A DNA stretch of 64,000 bases from Acidimicrobiales bacterium (GCA_035536915.1 DATLNE010000031.1:124001-188000); one strand, 5' to 3'; numbered from the stretch's first letter, positions 24,275 to 34,016 are shown. Numbers and translations: made by a program. The notes: generated by a model from the letters alone, not told the origin.

Positions 24275-25024
24275 ATGAGCGGTCACTCCAAATGGGCGAC
24301 GATCAAGCACAAGAAGGGCGCCCAGGACAAGGCGCGGGGGAAGCTGTTCGCCAAGCTGATCCGCCAGGTCGAGGTGGCGGCCCGGGAGGGCGGGGGCGAC
24401 ATCAACGCCAACGCCACCCTGCGCACCATGTTCACCAAGGCCCGTGACGCCTCGGTGCCGATCGACACCATCGAGCGGGCCATCAAGCGGGGCACGGGCG
24501 AGTTGGAGGGCGTCAAGTACGAGCCCATCACCTACGAGGGCTACGCCCCCAACGGCGTGGCCGTCATCGTGGAGACGCTGTCCGACAACCGCAACCGCAC
24601 CGGTGCCGACATCCGCTCGATCTTCACCAAGAACGGCGGGTCGACGGCCGAGCCTGGCGCCGTGTCGTGGCAGTTCGAGCGCAAGGGCGTGGTGATCCTG
24701 CCCAAGAAGGTCACCGAGGACGAGCTCATGGACGTGGCCCTGGAGGCGGGGGCCGAGGACTTGCAGGACCAAGGCGATTCGTGGCAGCTCACGTGCGCCC
24801 CCACCGACCTGAACGGGCTGCGCACGGCGCTGGAGGAGGCGGGGATGGCCTTCGACTCGGCCGACGTGACCATGCTGGCGTCGACGTCGGTGCCTCTCGA
24901 CAGCGAGGGCGACGCCCGCAAGGTGCTCAAGCTGATCGACGCGCTGGAGGACCACGACGACGTGCAGAACGTCTACGCCAACTTCGACATCCCCGACGCC
25001 ATCATCGAACTGGTCGAGGCGTAG
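24275..25024 (+). CDS. YebC/PmpR family protein
   Basis: 249-residue member of the YebC (TACO1) family. It starts [20 protein letters not shown], the family hallmark, with the three-domain plan of about 250 residues intact. Members have been described as DNA-binding regulators and, more recently, as factors that relieve ribosome stalling at proline stretches. ATG 24275 has GGGAGG about 9 nt upstream, inside the end of pdxT. In actinomycetes yebC often lies between pdxT and ruvC, as here. Confidence 0.92.
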   Translation: MSGHSKWATIKHKKGAQDKARGKLFAKLIRQVEVAAREGGGDINANATLRTMFTKARDASVPIDTIERAIKRGTGELEGVKYEPITYEGYAPNGVAVIVETLSDNRNRTGADIRSIFTKNGGSTAEPGAVSWQFERKGVVILPKKVTEDELMDVALEAGAEDLQDQGDSWQLTCAPTDLNGLRTALEEAGMAFDSADVTMLASTSVPLDSEGDARKVLKLIDALEDHDDVQNVYANFDIPDAIIELVEA

Positions 25025-25029
25025 CGGCC

Positions 25030-25497
25030 GTGGCCGGCGTCAAGAGCGGGGAGGCCGCTCCCGACTTCACCTTGCCCGGCACGGGCGGGCGGTCGTACTC
25101 GCTGTCCGACTACCGGGGCCAGCCAGTGCTGCTGGTGTTCTACCCGGGCGACAACACGCCGGTGTGTACGACGCAGCTCAACACCTACTCGTCGAACATC
25201 GACCAGTTCGAGGGACTCGGCGCGCAGGTGCTGGGCATCAGCCCCCAGGACGTGGACTCCCACGAGCAGTTTTCGTGCAAGCAGGGCGGGTTCAAGTTCC
25301 CGTTGCTGGCCGACTGCGACAAGTCGGTCGGCCGGGCCTATGCCGTGGTGGGGCCGCTGGGCTTCTACAAACGGTCGGTGTTCGTGGTCGACGGCGACGG
25401 CGTCATCCGCTACGCCCACCGATCCGCCCACGGGCTGACCTACAAGAAGACCGACGAGCTCCTCGCCGCCGTCAAGGCCGCCGCCGCCACCGTCTGA
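25030..25497 (+). CDS. Peroxiredoxin (BCP/PrxQ-like)
   Basis: 155-residue thioredoxin-fold peroxidase that reduces hydroperoxides. The peroxidatic cysteine is Cys46 in [12 protein letters not shown]. The usual resolving cysteine five residues later in PrxQ/BCP is absent ([10 protein letters not shown]). Cys83 (FSCKQGG) or Cys97 (LLADCDKS) could resolve instead, or the enzyme may be 1-Cys. GTG 25030 is 5 nt after the yebC stop, so it is co-transcribed with the pdx-yebC genes. Confidence 0.88.
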   Translation: MAGVKSGEAAPDFTLPGTGGRSYSLSDYRGQPVLLVFYPGDNTPVCTTQLNTYSSNIDQFEGLGAQVLGISPQDVDSHEQFSCKQGGFKFPLLADCDKSVGRAYAVVGPLGFYKRSVFVVDGDGVIRYAHRSAHGLTYKKTDELLAAVKAAAATV

Positions 25498-25526
25498 GGG
25501 TCCACCACCGGCGGCCTAACCCCGGT

Positions 25527-25532
25527 TACCCT
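25527..25532 (+). promoter_or_regulatory. -10 box for ruvCAB, leaderless type
   Basis: TACCCT ends 7 nt before ATG 25540; there is no ribosome-binding site. Confidence 0.6.
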
Positions 25533-25539
25533 CGAACGC

Positions 25540-26046
25540 ATGTTCGTGTTGGGCATCGACCCGGGGGTGTCCCGGTGTGGCTACGGCGTCGCCTCCCGCA
25601 ACCGTGCCGGCATGGCCGCAGTCGCCGCGGGCGTGCTGACCACGCCGAAAGACGACCCGTTGCCCGACCGGCTGGCCTCGCTGAACCGCGAACTGCGGGC
25701 GCTGATCGCCGAGTTCAACCCCGAGGCGGTGGTGGTCGAGCGGGTCTTCTTCCAGACCAACGTGCGTACCGCCATGTCGGTGGCCCAAGCCAGCGGGCTG
25801 GCCTTGGCCGCGGCCTCGGAGGCGGGCTGCACGGTGGCGCAGTACACGTCGAACGAGGTGAAGCTGGCGGTGGCCGGGTACGGCGCCGCCACCAAGGAAC
25901 AGGTGCAGCGCATGGTCCAGTCGTTGCTCGGCCTGCCCGAGCCGCCCCGCCCGCCCGACGCCGCCGACGCCTTGGCGCTGGCGCTCTGCCACCTCACGCT
26001 CGCCCCCCGGCTGGCCCGGGTGGCCGCCGCCGGAGGTGCGCAGTGA
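25540..26046 (+). CDS. ruvC: Holliday junction resolvase RuvC
   Basis: 168-residue endonuclease that resolves Holliday junctions with RuvAB during recombinational repair. The acidic metal site is complete: Asp7 (LGIDPG), Glu67 (VVVERVFF), Asp140 and Asp143 ([13 protein letters not shown]). The C-terminus is Ala/Arg-rich. It overlaps ruvA by GTGA, giving the usual ruvC-ruvA-ruvB operon with its own promoter. Confidence 0.95.
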   Translation: MFVLGIDPGVSRCGYGVASRNRAGMAAVAAGVLTTPKDDPLPDRLASLNRELRALIAEFNPEAVVVERVFFQTNVRTAMSVAQASGLALAAASEAGCTVAQYTSNEVKLAVAGYGAATKEQVQRMVQSLLGLPEPPRPPDAADALALALCHLTLAPRLARVAAAGGAQ

Positions 26047-26636
26047 TCGGGTCGCTGCGGGGCGTCGTGCTCGACCGGTCGGCCGACGGCAACGAGCTGT
26101 TGGTCGAGGTGGCCGGGGTCGGCTACCGGGTCACGGTCACGCCCGCGGTGCTGGCCACCGTCGAGCTCGACGGGCCGACGTTCCTCCACATCCACACCCA
26201 CGTTCGCGAAGACGCCCTCGTCCTCTACGGCTTCGTGACCCGCCAGGAACGGGCGTGCTTCGAAGCGCTGCTGGGCGCCCACGGCGTCGGCCCTGCCCTG
26301 GCCATGGCCATCCTGGCCGCCCTCAGCCCCAACGCCTTGCAGCGGGCCGTCGCCATCGACGACGTCGACGCCCTCACCACCGTCCCCGGCGTGGGCAAGA
26401 AGACGGCCGCCCGCCTCCTCATCGAACTCAAAGCCCGCCTCGACCTGCCCGACCTGGAGCTGGCGGTGGTCGGCGGCAACGGCACCGACAGCACCCGCTC
26501 CGAGGTGCGCGCCGCCCTCGCAGGCCTCGGCTACGGCCCCGACGAGGTGCGCGACATCGTGCGCGACCTGCCCGACGACGGCTCGGTCGAGGACCTGCTC
26601 AAGTCCGCTCTCAAGCAACTGGCCACGGTGCGTTGA
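26043..26636 (+). CDS. ruvA: Holliday junction DNA helicase subunit RuvA
   Basis: 197-residue tetrameric junction-binding subunit. Domain I starts [12 protein letters not shown]. Domain II has two helix-hairpin-helix motifs, at [16 protein letters not shown] and [16 protein letters not shown]. Domain III (about 150-197) contacts RuvB. GTG 26043 overlaps the ruvC stop and the ruvA stop overlaps the ruvB start, so all three are coupled. Confidence 0.95.
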   Translation: MIGSLRGVVLDRSADGNELLVEVAGVGYRVTVTPAVLATVELDGPTFLHIHTHVREDALVLYGFVTRQERACFEALLGAHGVGPALAMAILAALSPNALQRAVAIDDVDALTTVPGVGKKTAARLLIELKARLDLPDLELAVVGGNGTDSTRSEVRAALAGLGYGPDEVRDIVRDLPDDGSVEDLLKSALKQLATVR

Positions 26637-27673
26637 GCCCGCGCGAAGAAGTGCTCACCAGCCCGGCGGTGGCCGATCCGGTGGAGGTGGCCGAGGAGGT
26701 CACGCTCCGGCCTCGGCGGCTGAGCGAGTTCGTGGGCCAGCCCCAGCTCAAGGAGCACCTCGACATCGTGCTGGAGGCCGCCCGCCGCCGCGGCCACCCC
26801 GCCGACCACCTGCTGTTCGCCGGCCCGCCCGGCCTGGGCAAGACCAGCCTGGCGGGCATCGTGGCCACCGAGATGGGTGTGGGCCTGCGCATCACCTCAG
26901 GCCCCGCCCTGGTGCGGGCGGGCGACCTGGCCGCCATCCTCACCGACCTCCACGAGGGCGACATCCTCTTCATCGACGAGATCCACCGGCTGGGCCGGGC
27001 CGTCGAAGAAATCCTCTACCCGGCCATGGAGGACTTCCAGCTCGACATCGTGCTGGGCAAGGGCCCCGCCGCCCGGTCCATCCGCCTCGACCTGCCCAAG
27101 TTCACCCTGGTGGCGGCCACCACCCGCACCGGCCTCATGACGGGGCCGCTGCGCGACCGCTTCGGCTTCGTGGCCCGCCTCGACCACTACCCGGTCGACG
27201 ACCTGCAGGAGATCGTGCACCGGGCCGCCCGCATCCTCGGTGTCACCCTCGATCGCGAGGGTGCCCGTGAGATCGCGGGCCGCAGCCGAGGCACCCCCCG
27301 CATCGCCAACCGCCTGCTGAAGCGGGTGCGCGACTTCGCCGAGGTCCGGGGCGACGGCGTGGTCACCGCGGCCATCGCCTCCCAGGGCCTGACCCTGTTC
27401 GGCGTCGACGAAGCGGGCCTCGACAAGGTCGACCGGGCCATCCTCGACACGGTGTGCCGCCGATTCGGCGGCGGACCTGTCGGCCTGTCGACCCTGGCCG
27501 TCAGTGTGGGGGAGGAGACCGAGACCGTCGAAGACGTCTACGAGCCGTTCCTGTTGCAACTGGGCATGCTCAAGCGCACCCCCCGGGGCCGGGTGGCCAC
27601 CCCCGCGGCCTGGCAGCACCTCGGCTTGGCCGCCCCCCGAACGGTCGACGCCCCCGTCCTGTTCGACGACTGA
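26633..27673 (+). CDS. ruvB: Holliday junction DNA helicase RuvB
   Basis: AAA+ motor (346 residues) that drives branch migration. Walker A is GPPGLGKTS, Walker B is LFIDEIHRL, sensor 1 lies in AATTRTG, and the arginine-finger region is GPLRDRFG. A winged-helix C-terminus ends in the usual [17 protein letters not shown]. The start is TTG 26633 in a TTGA overlap with ruvA, or GTG 26651; the sequence does not decide. It is convergent with a small minus-strand gene whose stop lies 1 nt away. Confidence 0.95.
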   Translation: MSPREEVLTSPAVADPVEVAEEVTLRPRRLSEFVGQPQLKEHLDIVLEAARRRGHPADHLLFAGPPGLGKTSLAGIVATEMGVGLRITSGPALVRAGDLAAILTDLHEGDILFIDEIHRLGRAVEEILYPAMEDFQLDIVLGKGPAARSIRLDLPKFTLVAATTRTGLMTGPLRDRFGFVARLDHYPVDDLQEIVHRAARILGVTLDREGAREIAGRSRGTPRIANRLLKRVRDFAEVRGDGVVTAAIASQGLTLFGVDEAGLDKVDRAILDTVCRRFGGGPVGLSTLAVSVGEETETVEDVYEPFLLQLGMLKRTPRGRVATPAAWQHLGLAAPRTVDAPVLFDD

Positions 27674-27674
27674 G

Positions 27675-27884
27675 CTACTTGGGCGGCAGTACCCGGGCCT
27701 CTTTGGGCACCGAGAGCTCGTCGGGCAGCGGGTTCTGCTGGCAGATGCCCAGGTCGGCTTCGACCACCACGACGCAGGCCCAGTCTGTGCCGGAGCGCCC
27801 GGCGGTGTCGGCCAGAGCGGGCACCACGCCTGCGGAAAGGGCGGCGAAGGCGGCGCCCAGGATGAAGACCACACGCTTGGTCAT
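27675..27884 (-). CDS. Small exported protein downstream of ECF sigma
   Basis: 69-residue protein with a clear signal peptide (MTKRVVFILGAAFAALSAG, likely cut after PALA) and a short mature part with Cys37 and Cys48 that could form a disulfide. I do not recognise it. ATG 27884 overlaps the stop of the sigma gene (ATGA) and has AAAGGA upstream, so it is made with the sigma factor. It might act as an extracytoplasmic signal partner, but the only evidence for that is position. Confidence 0.7.
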   Translation of the reverse strand: MTKRVVFILGAAFAALSAGVVPALADTAGRSGTDWACVVVVEADLGICQQNPLPDELSVPKEARVLPPK

Positions 27885-28975
27885 TCGGAGTCCTTTCTGA
27901 GGTCGTCCACGTAGTCGCCTGCCGTCAGCACAACTTCGTCGGCGGCGCCTGTGGGGTTCGCTCCGAGGTAGGCGACGCCGTCGGCGCCGTTGTTCACCTC
28001 TTGTTCCTGTGTGCGTTCGATGCCGTTGTCGACACCGACGTCCTGTGTGCCCAGTCCGACAGGGGGCACGGCCGACCCACCCCGTTCCTTGCCGGGTTGC
28101 TTGGGCGTGGCGGCCGGGACGTCGGCCCGCGACGTCGTCGCAGGTGCCGACGGGACCGCCGCAGGCGAGGAGGCGGCGGTGGGGGCGACGGCGACGGCGG
28201 CCGCCGGTGACATGGTCACGGCAGACGCCTGCGTGTTGCCTCCGCCGGTGAGCATGGTCGTCGACCCCACCACCACGGCAGCAGCCGCCATGGCGTTGCC
28301 CACGGTGGGCGCCCACGACGGCACGCTCCACTCGTCGACCCGCAGCTTGAGCCGCAGGGCCGCCATCTTCCGCCCGAACCAGCCGAGGCCGATACCGGCA
28401 GCCACGGGCACGGCGTCGGGGCCGGCCAGCACGTCGAACTCTCGTTTGAGGGCCTTGCGGGCCCGGTGCAGCAAGGCTTCGACCGTCCCCAGGTTCACGC
28501 CGAGGTGCTCGGCGATGTGCTGGTACGACCACCCGTGGTGTTCGCGCAGCGACAGGACGTCGCGGTGGCGCGGCGTCAACCGGGCCATGGCCTGGTTGAG
28601 CATCTCGGCATCGACGGCGCGGATAACCCGGTCGTGGTCGCCCTCCCAGGCGCCCAGGTCGATGACCGCGGCGGGCTCGCTGCGCGCCCGGCGGCGGAAC
28701 TCGTCGGTGCAGAGGCGAGCAGCGATCACGCTCAGCCAGGGGTAGAACTTGCGCTCGCCCCCCAGGCGAGGCAGCGCTCGGTAGGCCCGCGCAAATGCCT
28801 CTTGCGCCACTTCCTCCGCAGCGTGCGGGTCGTGCAGTCGGCGCACGCAGGAGCGGTACAGGCGTCCGAAGTACCGGCGGTACAGGTCTTCGAACGCGCC
28901 GTCGTCTCCTGCTTGCGAACGAACGACGAGGTCGCGGTCGCGGCAGAGGTCCACATCATCGGCGCGAAGTGCCAT
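27881..28975 (-). CDS. ECF sigma factor with C-terminal membrane extension
   Basis: RNA polymerase sigma-70 family protein of the ECF class, 364 residues. Region 2 is about residues 12-80 (DLVVRSQAGDDGAFEDLYRR, EEVAQEAFARAYRAL). Region 4 is about 125-175 (LTPRHRDVLSLREHHGWSYQHIAEHLGV). A C-terminal half with no counterpart in simple ECF factors follows: a hydrophobic segment near 220-240 (GNAMAAAAVVVGSTTML), then an Ala/Pro/Thr-rich, probably extracytoplasmic tail. No anti-sigma gene is adjacent, so the tail may tether or sense. I chose ATG 28975 for its GGTGAGG; ATG 29062 would add 29 residues. It is divergent from queA. Confidence 0.8.
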   Translation of the reverse strand: MALRADDVDLCRDRDLVVRSQAGDDGAFEDLYRRYFGRLYRSCVRRLHDPHAAEEVAQEAFARAYRALPRLGGERKFYPWLSVIAARLCTDEFRRRARSEPAAVIDLGAWEGDHDRVIRAVDAEMLNQAMARLTPRHRDVLSLREHHGWSYQHIAEHLGVNLGTVEALLHRARKALKREFDVLAGPDAVPVAAGIGLGWFGRKMAALRLKLRVDEWSVPSWAPTVGNAMAAAAVVVGSTTMLTGGGNTQASAVTMSPAAAVAVAPTAASSPAAVPSAPATTSRADVPAATPKQPGKERGGSAVPPVGLGTQDVGVDNGIERTQEQEVNNGADGVAYLGANPTGAADEVVLTAGDYVDDLRKDSE

Positions 28976-29049
28976 CGCCTCACCCCAGTACTGCTGCTCG
29001 AGCTGACCCCTGCGAGCTTGGTTCGCCGCAGAGGGTGGTAGTTCCTCTC

Positions 29050-29055
29050 TAGTCT
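29050..29055 (+). promoter_or_regulatory. -10 box for queA operon
   Basis: TAGTCT ends 10 nt before GTG 29066, with no Shine-Dalgarno sequence. It lies in the region shared with the divergent sigma gene. Confidence 0.5.
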
Positions 29056-29065
29056 CGCTCATGCC

Positions 29066-30064
29066 GTGACCCGCGTCGATGCTTTCGAGTACCAGTTGCC
29101 CCCGGAGGCAATTGCCCAGCAACCCGTCGAGCCCCGGGATGCGGCGCGCCTACTGGTGTCGCTCGACGCCGGCGCCCCGCCCCAGCACCGCCACGTGCGC
29201 GACCTGCCCGACCTGCTGGAGCCCGGCGACCTGCTCGTCGTCAACGACACCCGGGTGCGCCCGGCCCGCCTCCACCTGCACAAGGAGACCGGCGGTGCGG
29301 CCGAGGTGCTGCTGCTCGAACCGGCCGGCCCCTCGTCGCTGGCGTGGGAGGCCCTGGTGCGGCCGGGGCGACGCCTGCCGCCCGGCACCCGCCTGTTCGG
29401 CAACGACGGCACTGCTGTGGTGGAGGTGGGTGAGCCCGTGGGCGACGACGGCAGGCGGCTCGTCACCCTGCTCGACGACCCCGACCGCCACGGCACCGTG
29501 CCGCTGCCCCCGTACATCACCGAGGCGTTGGCCGACCCCGAGCGCTACCAGACGGTGTACGCCGCCCGGCCGGGCTCGGTGGCGGCGCCCACGGCGGGCC
29601 TCCACCTGAGCCGCGACGTGCTCGACCGGTGCGCGGCCAAGGGGGTCGGACTGGCCCGGGTCGAGCTGGTGGTCGGCCTCGACACCTTCCGGCCCATCGC
29701 CACCGAGGCGGTCGAGGACCACGTCATGCACTCCGAGCGCTACACGGTGCCCGCCGAGACTCTGGACGCCTGCGCCGCGGCTCGGCGGGTGGTGGCCGTG
29801 GGCACCACGTCGGTGCGGGCGCTGGAGTCGGCCGCCGCCCGGGGCGAGATGGAAGGGCGCACCGACCTGTTCATCTCGGGCGACTACCCGTTCAAGGTGG
29901 TCGACGTGCTGCTCACCAACTTCCACCTGCCCCGTTCGACCCTGCTCGTCCTGCTCGAGGCCTTCTGCGGCCCCGGGTGGCGGACGCTGTACGACGAGGC
30001 GCTGGCCGAGGGCTACCGGTTCCTCTCCTTCGGCGACGCCATGCTTGTGAGCCGCCGCCCGTGA
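29066..30064 (+). CDS. queA: tRNA preQ1(34) S-adenosylmethionine ribosyltransferase-isomerase QueA
   Basis: 332-residue enzyme that transfers and isomerises the ribose of SAM onto preQ1 in tRNA to give epoxyqueuosine. Family segments are visible: FEYQLPPEAIAQ at the start, VNDTRVRPAR (about 59-68), PYITEALADPERYQTVYA, SVAAPTAGLHL and NFHLPRSTLL near the C-terminus. It overlaps tgt by GTGA; together they form the queuosine modification step. No preQ0 biosynthesis genes are in the window. Confidence 0.95.
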   Translation: MTRVDAFEYQLPPEAIAQQPVEPRDAARLLVSLDAGAPPQHRHVRDLPDLLEPGDLLVVNDTRVRPARLHLHKETGGAAEVLLLEPAGPSSLAWEALVRPGRRLPPGTRLFGNDGTAVVEVGEPVGDDGRRLVTLLDDPDRHGTVPLPPYITEALADPERYQTVYAARPGSVAAPTAGLHLSRDVLDRCAAKGVGLARVELVVGLDTFRPIATEAVEDHVMHSERYTVPAETLDACAAARRVVAVGTTSVRALESAAARGEMEGRTDLFISGDYPFKVVDVLLTNFHLPRSTLLVLLEAFCGPGWRTLYDEALAEGYRFLSFGDAMLVSRRP

Positions 30065-31170
30065 CCCTCGCCATCGACATCGAGGCGCTCGACGGCGCGG
30101 CCCGGGCGGGCGTCGTCACCACGGCCCGGGGGACGTTCCACACCCCGTGCTTCATGCCGGTGGGCACCAAGGGCTCGGTGCGGGCGGTCTCGTCGGCCGA
30201 CCTCGACGACCTCGGCGTAGAGGTGGTGCTGGGCAACACCTACCACCTCATGCTGCGGCCCGGCGCCGAGTTGGTGGAGTCGCTGGGCGGCCTCGGCGCC
30301 TTCTCGGGGTGGACGGGCCACACGCTGACCGACTCCGGCGGCTTCCAGGTCTTCTCCCTCAAGCCCAAGGTCGACGACGACGGCGTGACGTTCCGCTCGA
30401 CGTACGACGGGTCGTCGCACCGGCTCACCCCGGAGGACGCAGTGCGGGTGCAGTCGCAGATCGGCGCCGACATCCAGATGGTGCTCGACGTGTGCCCGCC
30501 GTTGCCGTCGCCGCCCGGGGTGGTGCGGCTGGCCGTGGAGCGCACGGCGGCGTGGGCGGCCCGGGCCCGCACCGCGCCTCGCCGCGAAGGGCAGGCGCTG
30601 TTCGGCATCGTGCAGGGTGGCGTCGACCCGGTGCTGCGGGGCGAGAGCGCCCAGCGCACGGTCGAACTCGACTTCGACGGGTACGGCATCGGCGGGTTGT
30701 CGGTGGGGGAGCCCCGGGCGGAGATGCTGCCGGCGTTGGATGCCGCCCTGGCCGAGCTGCCGCGTGACCGGCCGCGCTACCTCATGGGGGTGGGGGACGC
30801 CTTGAACCTGGTCGACGCCATCGGGATGGGCGTCGACATGTTCGACTGCGTGCTGCCCACCCGCCTCGCCCGGCACGGCAGCGTGTTGACCTCGGCCGGG
30901 CGGCTGCAGTTGCGCAACGCCGCGTTCGCCCGCGACGACGGCCCCCTCGACCCCGCGTGCGGGTGCCGGGTGTGCGCCCGCTGGTCCCGCGCCTATCTCC
31001 GCCACCTGCTGCAAGTGGGTGAGCTGACGGCCCTGCACCTGCTCACCGTGCACAACCTGGCGTGGACCATCGGCCTGGTGCGAGCGGCCCGGGATGCCGT
31101 GGTCGCGGGCACGTTCCCGACATTTCGTGCAGGCGTCGCCGCCGTGTGGGACGCGGCGCCCACCGCTTAA
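30061..31170 (+). CDS. tgt: Queuine/preQ1 tRNA-ribosyltransferase Tgt
   Basis: 369-residue enzyme that swaps guanine 34 of target tRNAs for preQ1. The catalytic region includes TLTDSGGFQVFSL and the nucleophile Asp in DMFDCVLPTR. The zinc site CGCRVC plus the following Cys-less helix and His (RAYLRHLL) is near residue 305. It starts at GTG 30061 overlapping the queA stop. The length is normal for bacterial Tgt. It is the second gene of queA-tgt-yajC-secD-secF, a widespread order. Confidence 0.95.
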   Translation: MTLAIDIEALDGAARAGVVTTARGTFHTPCFMPVGTKGSVRAVSSADLDDLGVEVVLGNTYHLMLRPGAELVESLGGLGAFSGWTGHTLTDSGGFQVFSLKPKVDDDGVTFRSTYDGSSHRLTPEDAVRVQSQIGADIQMVLDVCPPLPSPPGVVRLAVERTAAWAARARTAPRREGQALFGIVQGGVDPVLRGESAQRTVELDFDGYGIGGLSVGEPRAEMLPALDAALAELPRDRPRYLMGVGDALNLVDAIGMGVDMFDCVLPTRLARHGSVLTSAGRLQLRNAAFARDDGPLDPACGCRVCARWSRAYLRHLLQVGELTALHLLTVHNLAWTIGLVRAARDAVVAGTFPTFRAGVAAVWDAAPTA

Positions 31171-31187
31171 CTGTCACACCCCACTGC

Positions 31188-31193
31188 TAACCT
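31188..31193 (+). promoter_or_regulatory. -10 box for yajC-secDF
   Basis: TAACCT ends 10 nt before GTG 31204; no ribosome-binding site is present. Confidence 0.45.
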
Positions 31194-31203
31194 GCCCCGC
31201 GCC

Positions 31204-31485
31204 GTGGAAGCCCTTCCTCTTCTCATCCTTGTCGCGCTGATGTGGCTGCTCTTGATCCGGCCGCAACAGCAGCGAGTTCGCCGCCAGCGAGACCTGGTCG
31301 CCACCCTGGCGGTGGGCGACCGCGTGGTCACCATCGGCGGCATCAAAGGCACCATCGTCGGGCTCGACGAGGAAGAGGCCCGCATCGAGGTGGCACCGGG
31401 TACGGTGCTCACCCTGGTTCGGCCCGCGGTGAGCCGTAAGGCCGAGGCGGGCGAAACGCGGGGCTACGAAGGGGACGAAGGCTGA
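31204..31485 (+). CDS. yajC: Preprotein translocase subunit YajC
   Basis: 93-residue single-span membrane protein of the SecDF-YajC complex. The N-terminal helix (ALPLLILVALMWLLLI) is followed by RPQQQRVRRQRDLVATLAVGD and GIKGTIVGLDEEE, which are characteristic of the family. The stop overlaps the secD ATG (TGATG). Confidence 0.92.
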   Translation: MEALPLLILVALMWLLLIRPQQQRVRRQRDLVATLAVGDRVVTIGGIKGTIVGLDEEEARIEVAPGTVLTLVRPAVSRKAEAGETRGYEGDEG

Positions 31486-32918
31486 TGCGTCGGGGGACGG
31501 TTGGATCGCTGATCGCCATCGTGGTGATCGCGCTGGGGGCGTTCGTGGCCACCCTGGCGGTGGGTAACTCGCCGCAGTTGGGCCTCGACCTGCAGGGCGG
31601 CACCTCCGTGGTGCTCCAGCCCAAGGACCCGGCCACCCGTGGGGTCCTCAACCAGTCGATCGAGATCATTCGCAACCGGGTCGACGCCCTCGGCGTGGCC
31701 GAGCCCGACATCAGCCGCCTGGGCGACAACATCGTCGTGCAGCTCCCCGGCGTAAAGGATGCCGACCGGGCCTTGGAGATCGTGGGCCAGACGGCCGAGC
31801 TGCGGTTCCGCCCGGTGGTGGGCGAACTGCCGCCGGAGAACGCACCGCCGCCCACCACGTCGAGCACGGCCCCGGCCGACCCGGCGGCTACCACCACCAC
31901 GACGATGAACCCGGCCACAGTGCCGACCACGACGCGCGAGGAGGACCTGCCCGACAAGCCGGTCGTCCTGCCCGAGCTCGACGAGGGCCGCGTGGTCCGG
32001 CGCTACCAGCTCGGCGCTGCCGAGATGACCGGTCGGGCGGTGGCGACGGCCCGAGCCAACTTCACCGCCGAGGCGGGCCAGTGGGCGGTCGACTTCGAGC
32101 TCACCGGCGAGGGCGCCGAGCAGTTCGACGCCATGGCCGCCAAGTACCTGCAGCGCCAGATCGCCATCGTGCTCGACGGGGTGGTGCAGTCGGCGCCGGT
32201 CATCCAGCAGGCCGACTTCAACGGCAAGGGCCAGATCAGCGGCGACTTCACCGAGCGCGAGGCCAAAGACCTCGCCCTGGTGCTGCGCTACGGCGCCTTG
32301 CCCGTCGAATTGGAGCCGCAGTCCACCCAGCGGGTCTCGGCCAGCCTGGGCAAGGACTCCCTGCGGGCGGGCATCATCGCGGGGTTGGCGGGCCTGGCCC
32401 TGGTGCTGCTCTACATGGTCCTGTACTACCGGGCGCTCGGCCTCGTCGTGCTGTTCGGCCTCACCATCTGGGGCACCTTGATGTGGACGATCGTGTCGTT
32501 CCTGGGCGAGACCAGTGGCCTGGCGCTGAGCCTTTCGGGCGCCGTCGGCATCATCATCTCGGTGGGCGTGACCGTCGACAGCTACGTCGTCTATTTCGAA
32601 CGGTTGAAAGACGAGATCCGTTCCGGCAAGACGATCCGATCGTCGGTCGACCGTGGGTTCTCCCGGGCCTTCCGCACCATCCTGGCCGCCGACATCGCCT
32701 CGTTCATCGGCGCCGCCCTGCTGTTCATCCTCACCGTCGGGTCGGTGCGCGGCTTCGCCTTCTTCCTCGGCCTGTCCACCCTGCTCGACGTGGTGGTGGC
32801 CTGGTTCTTCACCCGTCCCCTCGTCGTCCTGCTCGGCCGTAACCGGCTGTTCACCGAGGCTCGATGGCTCGGGGTGGCGCGGGGCTTGGCGGCCACGCCG
32901 GCCGGAGGTGCATCGTGA
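31485..32918 (+). CDS. secD: Protein translocase subunit SecD
   Basis: 477-residue RND-type membrane protein that uses the proton gradient to help Sec export. LGLDLQGGTSVVLQP marks the start of the periplasmic P1 region. A second part ends before five C-terminal helices that include GLALSLSGAVGIIISVGVTVDS. An unusual Pro/Thr-rich insertion (about residues 122-152) interrupts the first periplasmic domain; similar linkers are seen in other exported proteins of this window. It is coupled to yajC and secF by overlapping codons. Confidence 0.94.
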   Translation: MRRGTVGSLIAIVVIALGAFVATLAVGNSPQLGLDLQGGTSVVLQPKDPATRGVLNQSIEIIRNRVDALGVAEPDISRLGDNIVVQLPGVKDADRALEIVGQTAELRFRPVVGELPPENAPPPTTSSTAPADPAATTTTTMNPATVPTTTREEDLPDKPVVLPELDEGRVVRRYQLGAAEMTGRAVATARANFTAEAGQWAVDFELTGEGAEQFDAMAAKYLQRQIAIVLDGVVQSAPVIQQADFNGKGQISGDFTEREAKDLALVLRYGALPVELEPQSTQRVSASLGKDSLRAGIIAGLAGLALVLLYMVLYYRALGLVVLFGLTIWGTLMWTIVSFLGETSGLALSLSGAVGIIISVGVTVDSYVVYFERLKDEIRSGKTIRSSVDRGFSRAFRTILAADIASFIGAALLFILTVGSVRGFAFFLGLSTLLDVVVAWFFTRPLVVLLGRNRLFTEARWLGVARGLAATPAGGAS

Positions 32919-34006
32919 GCCAGCAGCGCAGCATCTGGTCCCGTCTCTACAACGGCGAGACGTCCATCCGCTTCGTCAGCCGCATGAAGCTGTGGTTCCT
33001 GCTCTCGCTGGCCGTCATCGCCATCGGCATGGTCTCGTTGTTCACCCGCGGGCTCAACTTCGGCATCGACTTCGAAGGCGGCACGGCCTGGGAGGTACGG
33101 GCACCTGGCGTGTCGGTGTCGGAGGCTCGCGATGCACTGCGGCCCGTCGGCATGGGCGACGCCAAGATCCAGATCATCGGCGACGACCTGATCCGGGTGC
33201 AGGAGTCCGCCAGCGACCCGGCCAAGTCGGCCCAGGTGACCCAGGCCTTGGCGGACCTCGCCAAGGTCCCGACCAACCAGGTCAACCTCAACGAGGTGGG
33301 CCCCTCGTGGGGCGAGGAGATCACCAACAAGGCCCGACAGGCCCTGATCGTCTTCCTCATCGCCATCACCATCTACATCTCGTTGCGCTTCGAGTGGAAG
33401 ATGGCGGTGGCCACCCTTGTCGCGCTCGTGCACGACATCCTGGTCACCGTCGGGGCGTACTCCCTGTCGGGCTTCGAGGTCACCCCGGCCACCGTCATCG
33501 CGGGCCTGACCATCCTCGGCTACTCGATCTACGACGGCATCGTGGTGTTCGACAAGGTCGATGAGAACACCCGCGGGCTGGCGGCGTCGGGCCGCATGAC
33601 CTACGGCGACATGGTGAACCTGTCGCTCAACCAGGTGCTGATGCGCTCGCTCAACACCTCGATCACCGCCTTGCTGCCGATCCTGTCGTTGCTGGTCGTG
33701 GGCGGCTTCGTCCTCGGCGCCACCACCCTGCAGGACTTTGCCCTGGCGCTGCTCATCGGCCTCACCGCCTCGGCGTACTCGTCGATCTTCATCGCTTCGC
33801 CGCTGCTGGCCCTGCTCAAGGAGCGCGAGCCGCGGTATGCCTCGATCAAGGAGCGGGTGTTGGCCCGCGGCGGCACAGGTGCGCCGTTGACCCCGGCGGC
33901 GGCAGCCGCCGCCTTGGGCGGCGACGGCGGCGACACGCCCTTGCGGCCCACCACAGCTGCGCCTCGCACCCCGCCGCGGCCCCGCAAGAAGGGCAAGCGT
34001 CGGTAG
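32915..34006 (+). CDS. secF: Protein translocase subunit SecF
   Basis: 363-residue partner of SecD. LNFGIDFEGGTAWEV follows the first helix, a periplasmic domain follows, and then helices containing LGYSIYDGIVVFDKVDEN and MNLSLNQVLMRSLNTSIT-like segments. GTG 32915 is preceded by GGAGG and overlaps the secD stop. The C-terminal 50 residues are Ala/Pro-rich and end in a basic cluster (PRKKGKRR). Confidence 0.94.
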   Translation: MSQQRSIWSRLYNGETSIRFVSRMKLWFLLSLAVIAIGMVSLFTRGLNFGIDFEGGTAWEVRAPGVSVSEARDALRPVGMGDAKIQIIGDDLIRVQESASDPAKSAQVTQALADLAKVPTNQVNLNEVGPSWGEEITNKARQALIVFLIAITIYISLRFEWKMAVATLVALVHDILVTVGAYSLSGFEVTPATVIAGLTILGYSIYDGIVVFDKVDENTRGLAASGRMTYGDMVNLSLNQVLMRSLNTSITALLPILSLLVVGGFVLGATTLQDFALALLIGLTASAYSSIFIASPLLALLKEREPRYASIKERVLARGGTGAPLTPAAAAAALGGDGGDTPLRPTTAAPRTPPRPRKKGKRR

Positions 34007-34016
34007 CAGCCGGTAG

